Assembly (NCBI RefSeq): GCF_902168135.1
Contig: NZ_CABHOL010000033.1
Coordinates: forward strand, 1 to 64,000
Origin: an uncultured Fluviicola sp.
GTDB taxonomy: Bacteria; Bacteroidota; Bacteroidia; Flavobacteriales_D; Crocinitomicaceae
DNA length: 64,000 nucleotides
Reading direction: 5' to 3'
The translations under genes and the position numbers were made by a program. Below the pieces are notes generated by a model that was given only the letters and a program-made list of their open reading frames with translations, did not search any database and was not told the DNA's origin. Below, in pieces: positions 43,775 through 52,662 of this stretch; within the stretch, counting starts at the first letter, position 1, and the number at the start of each line of letters is the position of its first letter.

Positions 43775-44590
43775 TTATTTACTCTCCAGCACACTGTTTT
43801 TCTTTGTTGTATTGTTCTGGATGGAACTTTGGATCTTCTCCAATCTTGCTTTCAGAGTCTTATCGTGCTTCTTTTTATTCATGAAGAAAGGCACATAAGT
43901 TTTTGCAAAATCGTAAGCAAGCACTCCCAGCATTGCGGCAGAAATGAAATAGAACACCTGGAACTGCACATAATGAATGATCAAACCGGATATAATTCCA
44001 CCCGAAAGGTAAGACCCCATAATTGCTGCCATCAACTTTGTTTTTTCGACTAACTGGGCATTTAACCGGTATTTTTTCTTCGTAAGCATGGATAAATGAA
44101 GTGCCAGGTCTGTTGTTAAACCTGTCAAATGGGTTGTTTTTACCTGGAAATTGGAAATGCTTGCCGTCAAACCGTTTTGAAGTCCCATCGAAAACAGGAG
44201 AATGGAAACCAGTATTTCTGTTTGAGTCAATGTCTCTGTGTAAAAGAACTGACCATAGATCCCTACAAAAACAAAGCACAGAATTTCCAGTATCATAGGA
44301 ATACTATGAGAAACAAAGGCATTCTTTTTAGTGCTGTTAATGATCAGGTTATTAGACAAGAAGCTCCCTGAAAAGAAGAGAAGTATCCAAAATAGAACAA
44401 CCAGCATCTGGAACCATTTACCATCGGCAATTTCCTGTGCAAGAATGGCGAAATGTCCCGTCAAATTCGACGTAAAGGAATAAAACAGCACCAATGAAGC
44501 AACGTTCACCATTCCTGCAATGAGAGCGGTGAATACACCCAGTCTTAAATTATCCTGAAAAGTCCTGCTATTACTAAATCTGCGAAGCAT
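43775..44590 (-). CDS. DUF1275 (YoaK-family) membrane protein
   Basis: The 271-residue protein has about six hydrophobic helices (GVFTALIAGMVNVASLVLFY, LVVLFWILLFFSGSFL, IPMILEILCFVFVGIYGQF) with the conserved TSNLTGH and SMGLQNGLTASI...QVKTTHLTGLTTDLALHLS. These match DUF1275/YoaK. The role is unknown. It is a single gene. Confidence 0.88.
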   Translation of the reverse strand: MLRRFSNSRTFQDNLRLGVFTALIAGMVNVASLVLFYSFTSNLTGHFAILAQEIADGKWFQMLVVLFWILLFFSGSFLSNNLIINSTKKNAFVSHSIPMILEILCFVFVGIYGQFFYTETLTQTEILVSILLFSMGLQNGLTASISNFQVKTTHLTGLTTDLALHLSMLTKKKYRLNAQLVEKTKLMAAIMGSYLSGGIISGLIIHYVQFQVFYFISAAMLGVLAYDFAKTYVPFFMNKKKHDKTLKARLEKIQSSIQNNTTKKNSVLESK

Positions 44591-44660
44591 ATTGTACTAA
44601 TTTAATTTGTTTTGAAATCCACTTTAGCGGATATTTCATCGATCGTCAGCTGACGAACTC

Positions 44661-45122
44661 TTAGTTGATTTTTTTAAGTGTAATCTTCACGATTCCGCGC
44701 GCATGCACATCCGTATCAAAGTGAAGAACCAATTCATTTTTCTTTAAGGATTCGACCGAGTAAACTTCCGTCGTTCCATCAGCATTCAATAATGTCAGGA
44801 TGCGCCCACGGTCTTTCAAGCGCCATTTAGCCCAATGTTCTTTACCGTTGAGTTCATGAAGCTTAATACTGTAATTCCTTCTGAAAGTCCAATTCTCAAA
44901 TTCATGGATTACCAGATGGTTTGCAATATCGACCCGCTCATCGGTACCGATTTCCTGCTTCACTTTTTCATCCACATTATTCCTGTCATATACCCATGAA
45001 ACCTCTTTCCACTCGCCTACTATAGCCACTTCAGGATAAGCGGAATGACTGAACACATAATAGCCGAATGACGTCAGTGTGATCACTGCAATACATGCCG
45101 ATATGACTAGTTTTCGTTTCAT
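44661..45122 (-). CDS. Hypothetical membrane-anchored protein, lipocalin-like
   Basis: The N-terminal anchor MKRKLVISACIAVITLTSFG precedes a 120-residue beta-rich part beginning VGEWKEVSWVYDR and ending in regular strands (LVLHFDTDVHARGIVKITLKKI), which recalls lipocalin-like domains (WxxxxW start). It overlaps the upstream USP-like gene by 4 bases. The function is unknown. Confidence 0.65.
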   Translation of the reverse strand: MKRKLVISACIAVITLTSFGYYVFSHSAYPEVAIVGEWKEVSWVYDRNNVDEKVKQEIGTDERVDIANHLVIHEFENWTFRRNYSIKLHELNGKEHWAKWRLKDRGRILTLLNADGTTEVYSVESLKKNELVLHFDTDVHARGIVKITLKKIN

Positions 45123-45607
45123 ATCAATGAAGTGACAATTATTTGATTGGATTTATTCGAATACTGATTGTTATCCCAGGCAATCAATTGTTTTTTGACT
45201 TTCGATTTTTGCAAGAATGGAATAACGTCCATACTTTTTTTATGAGACCAGTCGAAATTCAGTTCATATGGAATAATGATCCGGTCGATCTTATTGGTTT
45301 CCGTAAACTGTTCGAATGAACTTTGAGTAAAACCGGTAAAAAAAACAACCTGAATAGAAGCTACCTTTGGTGTTAGTTCCTTTTCCAAATCGTATAATTT
45401 TGACAGGTACTCTTTTCCTGCCATTTCGATCTTCAAATCGCTCTGATCAAAGAACAGCAGATCTGAAATGGAATTCGAAAGATAGATTCCGTGTACCAAA
45501 AGCACATTTATCGAATCCTCTGCTTGAAATTGAAGTAAGGCTTTTAAGGGTTCCAATGAGGAAACTTTAAAATCTGTTGGTATAAGAATTGTTGTGCTCA
45601 TGTCCAT
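45119..45607 (-). CDS. Divergent universal-stress-protein-like protein
   Basis: The 162-residue product begins TTILIPTDFKVSSLEPLKALL, the first strand and helix of USP/HUP folds, and continues with NVLLVHGIY and a later IDRIIIPYELNF. The usual GxxGxxxxS nucleotide motif is absent, so it is probably a non-ATP-binding relative. It forms an operon with the lipocalin-like gene (4-base overlap). Confidence 0.65.
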   Translation of the reverse strand: MDMSTTILIPTDFKVSSLEPLKALLQFQAEDSINVLLVHGIYLSNSISDLLFFDQSDLKIEMAGKEYLSKLYDLEKELTPKVASIQVVFFTGFTQSSFEQFTETNKIDRIIIPYELNFDWSHKKSMDVIPFLQKSKVKKQLIAWDNNQYSNKSNQIIVTSLI

Positions 45608-45695
45608 TTATTTTTGACCAAATTTAGAGCACGGTCATAAGGACGGAATAAGAGCCGGATTAAAACGGGATTAGAATTTTAGTTTTAACTTTTCT

Positions 45696-47063
45696 TTAGG
45701 ATTTATAGGGAATTACCAGACTCACCAAAGTTCCTTTTTCTTCTTCCGAATGAACGATAATTTTTCCCTTGTGCTGGCGCATGATATTCCTGGTCAGCGG
45801 CAACCCGATTCCGTATCCTTCAAAAGAGGTTGTATTGGAAGCCCTGAAGAACGGATCATAAATATGACTCAAGTCCTGCGGAGGAATCCCAATCCCATTA
45901 TCCTTGACATGAATAGAAATTGTTTCCTTGGTATGACTTAGATAAATTCTTACATCCTGGTTTTCGGAATATTTCGATGCATTTAATAGGACATTGGATA
46001 AAGCCAGCTGAAGCAGTTGTGAGTTTCCTTTTATTTCCAATGCATACAGGTTTTCCGGAAGCGTACTAAAATCAAACTTGATCTTGTTACCCGGAATAAT
46101 CCGATTGACTGTTTCTATTGTTTCGAAAATAAGTTCATCTACCCGTAGATTTTCAATGGTCATCTTCTTGCCATCGAAACCTGTTTGAGCAAGAAACAAC
46201 AATGCTTTTGTTTTTTTATTCAGTTTCTCCGCTTCTTCGAGGATATGGTTCAGAGCAATTTTATACTCCTCCGCACTTCTGTCTTTGCTCAGCATCAAAT
46301 CTGCCTGTCCAATGATACTTGTAAGGGGTGTATTTAATTCATGCGAAGCATTACTGATAAAATTATTCTGTGTTTCAAAGCTGGTTTCCAAACGGTCCAG
46401 CATACTATTCATGGTCTTGATAAGCTCACCCAATTCGTCGCCCTCTTGTTTATTCTGAATTCTGAAATGAAGGTTTTCGGTACCAATGCGATGAACGCTG
46501 CTACTTAAATCTGTAATCGGTTTTATAAGTCTTTTAGACAACCAAAGCGAAACAATAATGATTAAAAATACGGTAGAAAAAAACATCGATATCAGCAATC
46601 CGCCTAAGTAGTGCTTGTACTTTGTATAATACATATTCTTAGCGGAGGTATAAACCACGTAACTTTTCCCTTGTTTCGTAACATACATTTTTCCGAATCT
46701 CAAAAGGTTTTTACTTCGTTCCTTTGCACTTTTATGTTTTATAACCTTGTAAATAAAATTGGAGTCCTCTTTCGCCTGCCTTGAATTAAGCAAAGGTTTT
46801 CCGGAATCATCCAACTCTATTACGATGCTTTTTTCATACGGTAATTTTTCCAAATACTCCTGTTTGAATTCCTTTACAAACTCCTTATCTCCACGATGGT
46901 CCAGCTCTATACGAATGGTTGTATTGGTACGTGTCTCCAACCGGTCATAAAAATCATTGAACACATAGTTTGAAGACAAGACATAAACTATCGTACTGAA
47001 TAGCAATACCAAAACAACGAATGTACTGCTCAGCAGCCAAATGATCCGTACCCGAATTTTCAT
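45696..47063 (-). CDS. Sensor histidine kinase (HAMP, HisKA, HATPase)
   Basis: The 455-residue product has TM1 (about 9-30), a periplasmic sensor of about 120 residues, TM2 (about 153-175) and HAMP (about 175-230). The phospho-acceptor helix is NASHELNTPLTSIIGQADLM. The kinase boxes are VLLNASKYSENQD (N), DNGIGIPPQDLSHIYDPFFR (G1/F) and GYGIGLPLTRNI (G2). The signal is unknown. The start overlaps the end of the response-regulator gene by 4 bases, so they form one operon and pair. Confidence 0.95.
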   Translation of the reverse strand: MKIRVRIIWLLSSTFVVLVLLFSTIVYVLSSNYVFNDFYDRLETRTNTTIRIELDHRGDKEFVKEFKQEYLEKLPYEKSIVIELDDSGKPLLNSRQAKEDSNFIYKVIKHKSAKERSKNLLRFGKMYVTKQGKSYVVYTSAKNMYYTKYKHYLGGLLISMFFSTVFLIIIVSLWLSKRLIKPITDLSSSVHRIGTENLHFRIQNKQEGDELGELIKTMNSMLDRLETSFETQNNFISNASHELNTPLTSIIGQADLMLSKDRSAEEYKIALNHILEEAEKLNKKTKALLFLAQTGFDGKKMTIENLRVDELIFETIETVNRIIPGNKIKFDFSTLPENLYALEIKGNSQLLQLALSNVLLNASKYSENQDVRIYLSHTKETISIHVKDNGIGIPPQDLSHIYDPFFRASNTTSFEGYGIGLPLTRNIMRQHKGKIIVHSEEEKGTLVSLVIPYKS

Positions 47064-47743
47064 TCTTCCTCACGCATTACATACCCCATTCCAATTACAG
47101 TATGGATCAACCGGGAACCGCCAAACTGCATCAGTTTCTTACGCAGGTAATTCACGTAAACATCCACCACATTGGTTCCTGATTCAAAACCAATCCCCCA
47201 TACCTCCTCCAAAATATCCATCCGGGAAAACACCTTCCGTGGATTCATGACAAAAAGCAGCAATAAACGATATTCTGTCGATGTAAGACTAATCAGATTT
47301 CCATTTCTTGTAACTGTTTTCCGGTCATCATCTATAACAAGATCTCCAAAATTAAAATGGACACTGTGATTTGTTGATTGGTTATCAATCCTTCTGAGTA
47401 ATGATCTTACACGTGCATTGAGTTCTATGAACTTGAAAGGTTTGGGCAGGTAATCATCTGCTCCGGAATCCAGTCCGAGAGCAACATTTTCAGGAGTTCC
47501 AAGAGCCGTAAGCATCAATATTGGTACCTGGCTGGTTTCTCGGATCTTTGAACAGACCTGCATTCCATTTAGTCCGGGAAGCATAATATCCAATATGATC
47601 AAATCCGGGTTCCAAAAATGGAATTCGTCCAGACCTTTCAGTCCGTTGTTAGCTATTTTGGTTTCGAAGTTCTCTTCCGCAAGTCCTTTTTGCACCAATG
47701 AGCTAATTTGCGGATCGTCTTCGATTATCAATATTTTTTTCAC
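47060..47743 (-). CDS. OmpR/PhoB-family response regulator
   Basis: The receiver domain begins VKKILIIEDDP and contains the phosphorylation site LIILDIMLPG and the conserved lysine in LPKPFKF. The winged-helix DNA-binding part (about 130-225) has LTSTEYRLLLLFVMNPRKVFSRMDILEEVW and VVDVYVNYLRKKL. I take the GTG at 47741-47743 as the start (227 residues); the longer reading adds 15 residues (MFSRFLLILSLNPFS) not found in this family. Targets are unknown. Confidence 0.93.
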   Translation of the reverse strand: MKKILIIEDDPQISSLVQKGLAEENFETKIANNGLKGLDEFHFWNPDLIILDIMLPGLNGMQVCSKIRETSQVPILMLTALGTPENVALGLDSGADDYLPKPFKFIELNARVRSLLRRIDNQSTNHSVHFNFGDLVIDDDRKTVTRNGNLISLTSTEYRLLLLFVMNPRKVFSRMDILEEVWGIGFESGTNVVDVYVNYLRKKLMQFGGSRLIHTVIGMGYVMREEE

Positions 47744-47982
47744 TGAAAATGGATTGAGTGATAAAATTAGTAAAAAGCGAGAGAACAAAAATTTTAATTA
47801 AAAAATAATAAGTAATTGAAAAACAATGTTCTAAATCAGATTCTGTTCGCAAATTAGCGAACAATCGAATTCTCGAATTCTTAAATTTTCGTCTTTATTT
47901 TTCCAAAACCGCTTGATTCATGAGCTGTTTTTTCCTAACTTAATTTAGAAAACATCTTTATTTATTTAATTTTCAACACATT

Positions 47983-48321
47983 ATGCCAACGTCAAGACCT
48001 CAGGATTATTCTCCGAAACAAATTTCCATTTCACTTACAGGAAGAGCTCTTGCTCATCCATGCAGAATCAAAATGATTGAATTACTTATTAAGTATCCGA
48101 ATTTGACGAACAGGGAATTAACAGAGATACTACATCTATCCAAATCCACAGTTCATCTTCACCTCAAAAAACTATGGGATGCAGGATTAATCAATATCAA
48201 TTACTTTCCACATTCGCTTGGTATTGAAATAACACCTGAACAAATTAGGAACTACAAAAAACTAGAAACGCTCTTCAATTTTGAAACAAGAAAGACTTAT
48301 CATTTGAGTCATCTGGAGTAA
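47983..48321 (+). CDS. ArsR-like winged-helix transcriptional regulator
   Basis: The 112-residue protein has a central winged helix: LTGRALAHPCRIKMIELLIKYPNLTNRELTEILHLSKSTVHLHLKKLWDAGLI, with a recognition helix SKSTVHLHLKKL. No metal-binding cysteine pair typical of ArsR sensors is seen. Its stop codon overlaps a TAACTTTG box preceding the tsaC-like gene. Confidence 0.85.
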   Translation: MPTSRPQDYSPKQISISLTGRALAHPCRIKMIELLIKYPNLTNRELTEILHLSKSTVHLHLKKLWDAGLININYFPHSLGIEITPEQIRNYKKLETLFNFETRKTYHLSHLE

Positions 48322-48326
48322 CTTTG
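48319..48326 (+). promoter_or_regulatory. -7 box (TAACTTTG) before the tsaC-like gene
   Basis: It overlaps the upstream stop codon and lies 14 bases before the ATG at 48341, with an A-rich segment between. Confidence 0.4.
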
Positions 48327-48340
48327 TTCAAAAAAAGAAA

Positions 48341-48898
48341 ATGATCATCGATCAAAACATCCTTGAAGCACTAAAAACAGGGGCAACAATTCTTTATCCA
48401 TCCGATACCATTTGGGGAATCGGTTGTGATGCCACTAATGAAGAAGCCTGTCAACGAATCCTTGAAATTAAAGAGCGACCGGAGAATAAAAGCTTTATCT
48501 TATTGGCCGACAGTTTTCAAATGATTGAAAAATACATCCCGGAATTTCCGGATGTGTGTTATGACCTGGTCGATTTATCCGACAAACCTTTAACGATTAT
48601 TTATCCTAACGCTCAGGGCCTGGCTCCAAGTGTTTTGGCAAAGGACGGTTCTGTGGGAATCCGGCTGACAAAAGATCCTATTTGTCTTGCATTAATTCGT
48701 AGTATCCGCAAACCTTTGGTATCTACTTCGGCAAACATTTCCGGTAAGCCTTTTCCTACCAATTTCAATAACATCGATCCAAAAATCAAAGAGCGTGTTG
48801 ACGCTGTACTTGAATTACGTACCTCCGAGCAACTTTCAACTCCTTCTCAGATAATCAAAATCGGATTAGACAGTTCCATCCAGGTTATCAGAAGCTGA
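48341..48898 (+). CDS. tsaC: L-threonylcarbamoyladenylate synthase (YrdC/TsaC type)
   Basis: It makes threonylcarbamoyl-AMP from threonine, bicarbonate and ATP for t6A37 in ANN-decoding tRNAs. The signature KTGATILYPSDTIWGIGCDATNEEA and the KERPENKSFILL motif are present, as are GLAPSVLAKDGSVGIRL and STSANISGKP near the end. At 185 residues it is the short TsaC form without the Sua5 extension. The CCA-adding enzyme gene follows by 30 bases, so two tRNA-maturation genes are adjacent. Confidence 0.92.
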   Translation: MIIDQNILEALKTGATILYPSDTIWGIGCDATNEEACQRILEIKERPENKSFILLADSFQMIEKYIPEFPDVCYDLVDLSDKPLTIIYPNAQGLAPSVLAKDGSVGIRLTKDPICLALIRSIRKPLVSTSANISGKPFPTNFNNIDPKIKERVDAVLELRTSEQLSTPSQIIKIGLDSSIQVIRS

Positions 48899-48913
48899 TT
48901 ACACTTAATTCTG

Positions 48914-48921
48914 TAACTTTG
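48914..48921 (+). promoter_or_regulatory. -7 box (TAACTTTG) 7 bases before the CCA-adding enzyme
   Basis: TAACTTTG followed by CACCCGC and ATG. It implies a very short leader. Confidence 0.5.
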
Positions 48922-48928
48922 CACCCGC

Positions 48929-50356
48929 ATGCAAACAGAAAATTTCGCTCATAAACTCAAACACCCTGTTTTTAAGGTTGTTTCTCAGATCATTACCGAA
49001 AAAGGCTTGGAAGCTTATGTAATCGGCGGATTTGTGCGTGATTTATTATTGGAGAGGACATCCAAAGACATCGACATAGTTGTGGTTGGAAATGGAATGG
49101 AATTGGCCCAGGCGGCCGGAGAGAAACTGCGTGTAAAAAAAGTCAACCTGTTTAAGAATTTTGGTACGGCGCAATTCAATTACAAAGATTTGGATGTTGA
49201 ATTTGTTGGTGCCCGAAAAGAATCTTACCAAAGAGATTCCCGAAAACCGATCGTGGAAGACGGAACCCTGAGTGACGACCAAAAAAGACGCGATTTTACA
49301 ATTAATGCATTGGCACTTGATTTGCGCGAAGAAACTTTTGGAAATCTTATTGATCCGTTCGATGGACTGGCGGATTTGGAAAAGGGAATTCTTCGAACAC
49401 CACTTGATCCGGACACAACTTATTCCGATGATCCTTTACGGATGATGCGTGCAATACGCTTTGCAACACAATTGGATTTTCAAATCGAGAGCAGAAGTTT
49501 GAGATCAATCCTGGAAAATGCCTCCCGTTTAGAAATCATTTCGAAAGAACGCATAATGGATGAGCTAAATAAGATCATCCTGGCAAAAAAACCATCAAGA
49601 GGATTCGAACTATTAAATTCCACCAAACTATTGCATCAGTTTTTTCCGGAGATGATAGCATTGCATGGAGTGGAAACAAGAGAAGGGAAAAGTCATAAAG
49701 ATAACTTCTATCATACATTGGAAGTATTAGACAATGTAGCACTGAATTCCGATAATTTGTGGTTAAGGTGGGGGGCAATCCTCCACGATATTGCAAAACC
49801 TCCTACAAAACGATTTGATGCACAGGTGGGGTGGACCTTTCACGGACATGAAGAACTTGGAGCACGAATGGTTCCTAAGATTTTTGCCCGATTAAGACTT
49901 CCACTGGACCTGAAAATGAAATATGTACAGAAGCTGGTTCGACTTCATCTGCGGCCAATTGCACTGGTGAAAAGCAATGTGACGGATTCAGCCGTGAGGC
50001 GTTTACTTTTCGAGGCAGGCGACGATATTGACGATCTGATGACCTTGTGCAATGCAGATATTACTTCCAAAAATGAATTCAAAGTCAAGAAATACAAGAA
50101 AAACTTTGAATTGGTTGTTGAAAAGTTGAAAGCCGTGGAAGAAAAAGACCATGTTAGGAACTTCCAGCCTCCTATTTCCGGTGAACTGATCATGTCAACC
50201 TTTAATATCGGACCGTGCGGAGAAATCGGAACTATTAAAAACCGCATAAAAGAAGCTATCCTGGAAGGAGAAATTCCAAACGACTTCGAAACGGCAAAAA
50301 AATTGATGCTTCAAATCGGAGAAGAAATCGGCTTGACAGTTAAAAAGGAACCATAA
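48929..50356 (+). CDS. CCA tRNA nucleotidyltransferase / poly(A) polymerase family, HD domain
   Basis: The 475-residue class II enzyme has VIGGFVRDLLLERTSKDIDIVVVG (GG and DxD metal/NTP motif), then RRDFTINALALDLRE and the neck region DDPLRMMRAIRFATQLDF (RRM-like conserved helix). An HD domain follows (FYHTLEVLDN and WGAILHDIAKPPTKRF). It adds or repairs CCA at tRNA 3' ends; the HD part may have phosphohydrolase activity. Full length. Confidence 0.93.
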   Translation: MQTENFAHKLKHPVFKVVSQIITEKGLEAYVIGGFVRDLLLERTSKDIDIVVVGNGMELAQAAGEKLRVKKVNLFKNFGTAQFNYKDLDVEFVGARKESYQRDSRKPIVEDGTLSDDQKRRDFTINALALDLREETFGNLIDPFDGLADLEKGILRTPLDPDTTYSDDPLRMMRAIRFATQLDFQIESRSLRSILENASRLEIISKERIMDELNKIILAKKPSRGFELLNSTKLLHQFFPEMIALHGVETREGKSHKDNFYHTLEVLDNVALNSDNLWLRWGAILHDIAKPPTKRFDAQVGWTFHGHEELGARMVPKIFARLRLPLDLKMKYVQKLVRLHLRPIALVKSNVTDSAVRRLLFEAGDDIDDLMTLCNADITSKNEFKVKKYKKNFELVVEKLKAVEEKDHVRNFQPPISGELIMSTFNIGPCGEIGTIKNRIKEAILEGEIPNDFETAKKLMLQIGEEIGLTVKKEP

Positions 50357-50459
50357 AGTTCAAGAGTTAAAAGAATTGAATGATTGAACCTTTTAAACTC
50401 TTTGAACGGTTGAACAGTTTAAACTTTTCAATTTTACCTTTTAACTTTTCAATTTAAAG
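50357..50459. repeat. GTTCAAA-type dispersed repeat, second locus
   Basis: AGTTCAAGAGTTAAAAG, TTGAACGGTTGAACAG and TTTAAACTTTTCAATTTTAC are direct and inverted words like those at 30909-31027. It ends at a TATTTTTG box (50460-50467) upstream of the next gene. Confidence 0.7.
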
Positions 50460-50481
50460 TATTTTTGTAAAAAACAACTGC

Positions 50482-51021
50482 ATGGGTGCGCTAAAATTCC
50501 GCGTGTTATTAGATTCTGAAAAAGATCAGGAAATATTCAGAGACATTGTCATCAGTGAAGATGAGAACTTTGAATCATTCTATCGGGCTATATTGAATTC
50601 TTTCAACTTTGAAGGCAAAGAAATGGGTTCATTCTTTATGTCAAACGACGAATGGGACAAAGGTCATGAAATCAGTTTGATGGACATGAGCTATTCTGAT
50701 GAAGATACGGAGATCACAAGCGTGATGTCGGAAGCTAAGCTGAATAATTTTATGGAAGCACCGGACCAAAAGATCATCCTGGTATACGATTTCCTGAGAA
50801 TGTGGATCTTCCTGATCGAATTGCAGGAGCGTACCGAAGAAACACCGGATAAACCACAAGTAGCACTAGCCGTGGGAACTGCTCCGCCTGAAGATTCAAA
50901 GATGATCCAGGATGACGCTTTTTTTGGAGAAGAAGACGAAGATTTCGATGATTTTGACGAAGATTTCGGCGATGGCTACGACGAAGACGACTTGTCAGGT
51001 TACGAAGAATACGAATATTAA
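50482..51021 (+). CDS. pRiA4b ORF-3-like acidic protein
   Basis: The 179-residue protein starts GALKFRVLLDSEKDQEIFRDIVISEDENFESFYRAILNSF, the pattern of the plasmid pRiA4b ORF-3-like fold (also met beside IS1096). The middle keeps ILVYDFLRMWIFLIEL. The C-terminal 40 residues are almost all Asp/Glu with Phe/Tyr, giving a highly acidic tail. No mobile element is nearby. The function is unknown. Confidence 0.75.
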   Translation: MGALKFRVLLDSEKDQEIFRDIVISEDENFESFYRAILNSFNFEGKEMGSFFMSNDEWDKGHEISLMDMSYSDEDTEITSVMSEAKLNNFMEAPDQKIILVYDFLRMWIFLIELQERTEETPDKPQVALAVGTAPPEDSKMIQDDAFFGEEDEDFDDFDEDFGDGYDEDDLSGYEEYEY

Positions 51022-51087
51022 TTATCAATTATGAATGGTTTAATTATCAAAGCTTGATAACTGATAATTAACTCATTGATAATTACA
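51019..51087. repeat. AATTATCAA-family repeat, copy 4
   Basis: AATTATCAATTATG, then palindromic TTATCAAAGCTTGATAA, then TGATAATTAACTCATTGATAATT. It fills the gap to the methyltransferase gene and overlaps the upstream stop codon. Confidence 0.75.
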
Positions 51088-51094
51088 TTAGAAT

Positions 51095-51814
51095 ATGAGC
51101 AACGAAAAAAAATACGGCGATCCGATTGGAGCAGCCATCAAAGAATACGCAGATAAAAGACGTCCGGAAGATATTATCGTTTCCTCCGACATCTGTGAAG
51201 ACGATATCATTCCGTTGGAAGTACTTTTCAGGAAATACGATGAAATGCCTCCGATCGAGCAAAAGGCTCTTTCCCTGGCAAGAGGACACGTACTTGACGT
51301 TGGTGCCGGAGCAGGAATTCACGCTACTTATCTTCAGGATCTTGGATTCAAGGTCGACTGTATCGATATTTCAGAAGGAGCCGTTGAATATTTGAAAAGC
51401 AACGACCTGAATGCAGAACGCATCAATTTCTTTTCATTGAAAGATCGAAAATACGATACAATCCTTATGTTGATGAACGGAATCGGGATCGCCGGAAAAT
51501 TATCAAACCTGGAAAAAACACTGGAGCATGCAAAATCCCTTTTGAATCCGGGAGGAAAGATCTTATGTGACTCTTCAGATATCCATTCTTTATACGAAGA
51601 TGAAGACGGGGCATTGTGGGTAGACCTGAATACGGAATACTACGGAAATTTCCGCTTTCAGATGAAATACAAAAAGCAAAAAGGTCCCTGGTTCGACTGG
51701 TTATACGTGGATTTTGACAATTTATTCCAGGCAGCTAAAAAAGTCGGTTTGAAAGCAAGCCGTGTCCTGGAAGAAGACGATCATTACCTGGCTGAAATAA
51801 CACTGGAGAAATAA
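51095..51814 (+). CDS. Class I SAM-dependent methyltransferase
   Basis: Motif I LDVGAGAGIHATYLQDLG and motif II VDCIDISEGAVEYL are clear; LMLMNGIGIAGKL fits motif IV and LLNPGGKILCDSSD motif V. An N-terminal region of about 60 residues is polar. The 239 residues suit a small-molecule methyltransferase; the substrate is unknown. It is followed one base later by the TraB/GumN gene. Confidence 0.87.
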   Translation: MSNEKKYGDPIGAAIKEYADKRRPEDIIVSSDICEDDIIPLEVLFRKYDEMPPIEQKALSLARGHVLDVGAGAGIHATYLQDLGFKVDCIDISEGAVEYLKSNDLNAERINFFSLKDRKYDTILMLMNGIGIAGKLSNLEKTLEHAKSLLNPGGKILCDSSDIHSLYEDEDGALWVDLNTEYYGNFRFQMKYKKQKGPWFDWLYVDFDNLFQAAKKVGLKASRVLEEDDHYLAEITLEK

Positions 51815-51815
51815 G

Positions 51816-52661
51816 ATGCGTTTTTTGACCTGGATCTTCTTACTCCTTTCGGGTTTTGTTTTCGGACAGAACAATTCGTTATTGTACCAGGTGAAAGGAA
51901 AAGACAAAAAGGTTTCATACCTATTTGGAACGATCCATATGATCCCGGATTCGCTCTATTATTTTCCCGGAAAACTGGACAAAATTATCGCCAAATCGGA
52001 CGAAGTCATTTTGGAAATCGCAAATCTTTCGGATCAAAGAAAAATGATGCAATTAATGGTTCTTGATTCTGGTTCCTGTTTCGACATTTTCACTCCCCAA
52101 CAGAAGGATTCAGTCATTAATTGGGGAGCGGAATTATCCGGGATTACTCCTGCCCAATTTGAAAAGGGATTCGAAAAAGTAAAACCTTTCACCCTGCTTC
52201 AGCTGAGTTTCCAAAAAATGATAACCGGAAAAGTCCGCATGGTTGACATGGAAATTGAGTCTAAGGCCAAAAGTGATCAAATACCTGTGAGCGGATTGGA
52301 AACGGTGGAATACCAAATTTCCATTTTCGATAAAATCCCTCCAAAAGAAATGGCCGAATTCATTATGAAAACTGTAAGAGATCCGGAAGAAGGTGAAAAG
52401 ACTTTCAGGGAAATGGCCTTATTCTATTATCAGCAGGACTTAGAAAGCCTGGCCAGACTTATCCTGGAAAGTGATGAGTTCGGCAGTTCTGCTGAGGAAC
52501 TTCTCGACAAAAGAAATCACAACTGGATCCCAAAAATGGAAGAACTGATGAAAACCAAATCGTGCTTTTTTGCAGTGGGTGCAGGACATTTAGGCGGACC
52601 AAACGGAGTAATTGAATTACTGCGCCAAAAAGGATATGAAGTAACTCCCGTTCGATATTAA
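51816..52661 (+). CDS. TraB/GumN-family secreted protein
   Basis: The 281-residue product has a signal peptide (to about 18, GFVFGQ). It carries the paired GxxH-type motifs of the family, SYLFGTIHMIP near the start and CFFAVGAGHLGGPNGVI near the end, both implicated in metal binding in this proposed metalloprotease fold. It lies in an operon between the methyltransferase and the FKBP gene. Confidence 0.87.
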   Translation: MRFLTWIFLLLSGFVFGQNNSLLYQVKGKDKKVSYLFGTIHMIPDSLYYFPGKLDKIIAKSDEVILEIANLSDQRKMMQLMVLDSGSCFDIFTPQQKDSVINWGAELSGITPAQFEKGFEKVKPFTLLQLSFQKMITGKVRMVDMEIESKAKSDQIPVSGLETVEYQISIFDKIPPKEMAEFIMKTVRDPEEGEKTFREMALFYYQQDLESLARLILESDEFGSSAEELLDKRNHNWIPKMEELMKTKSCFFAVGAGHLGGPNGVIELLRQKGYEVTPVRY

Positions 52662-52662
52662 T

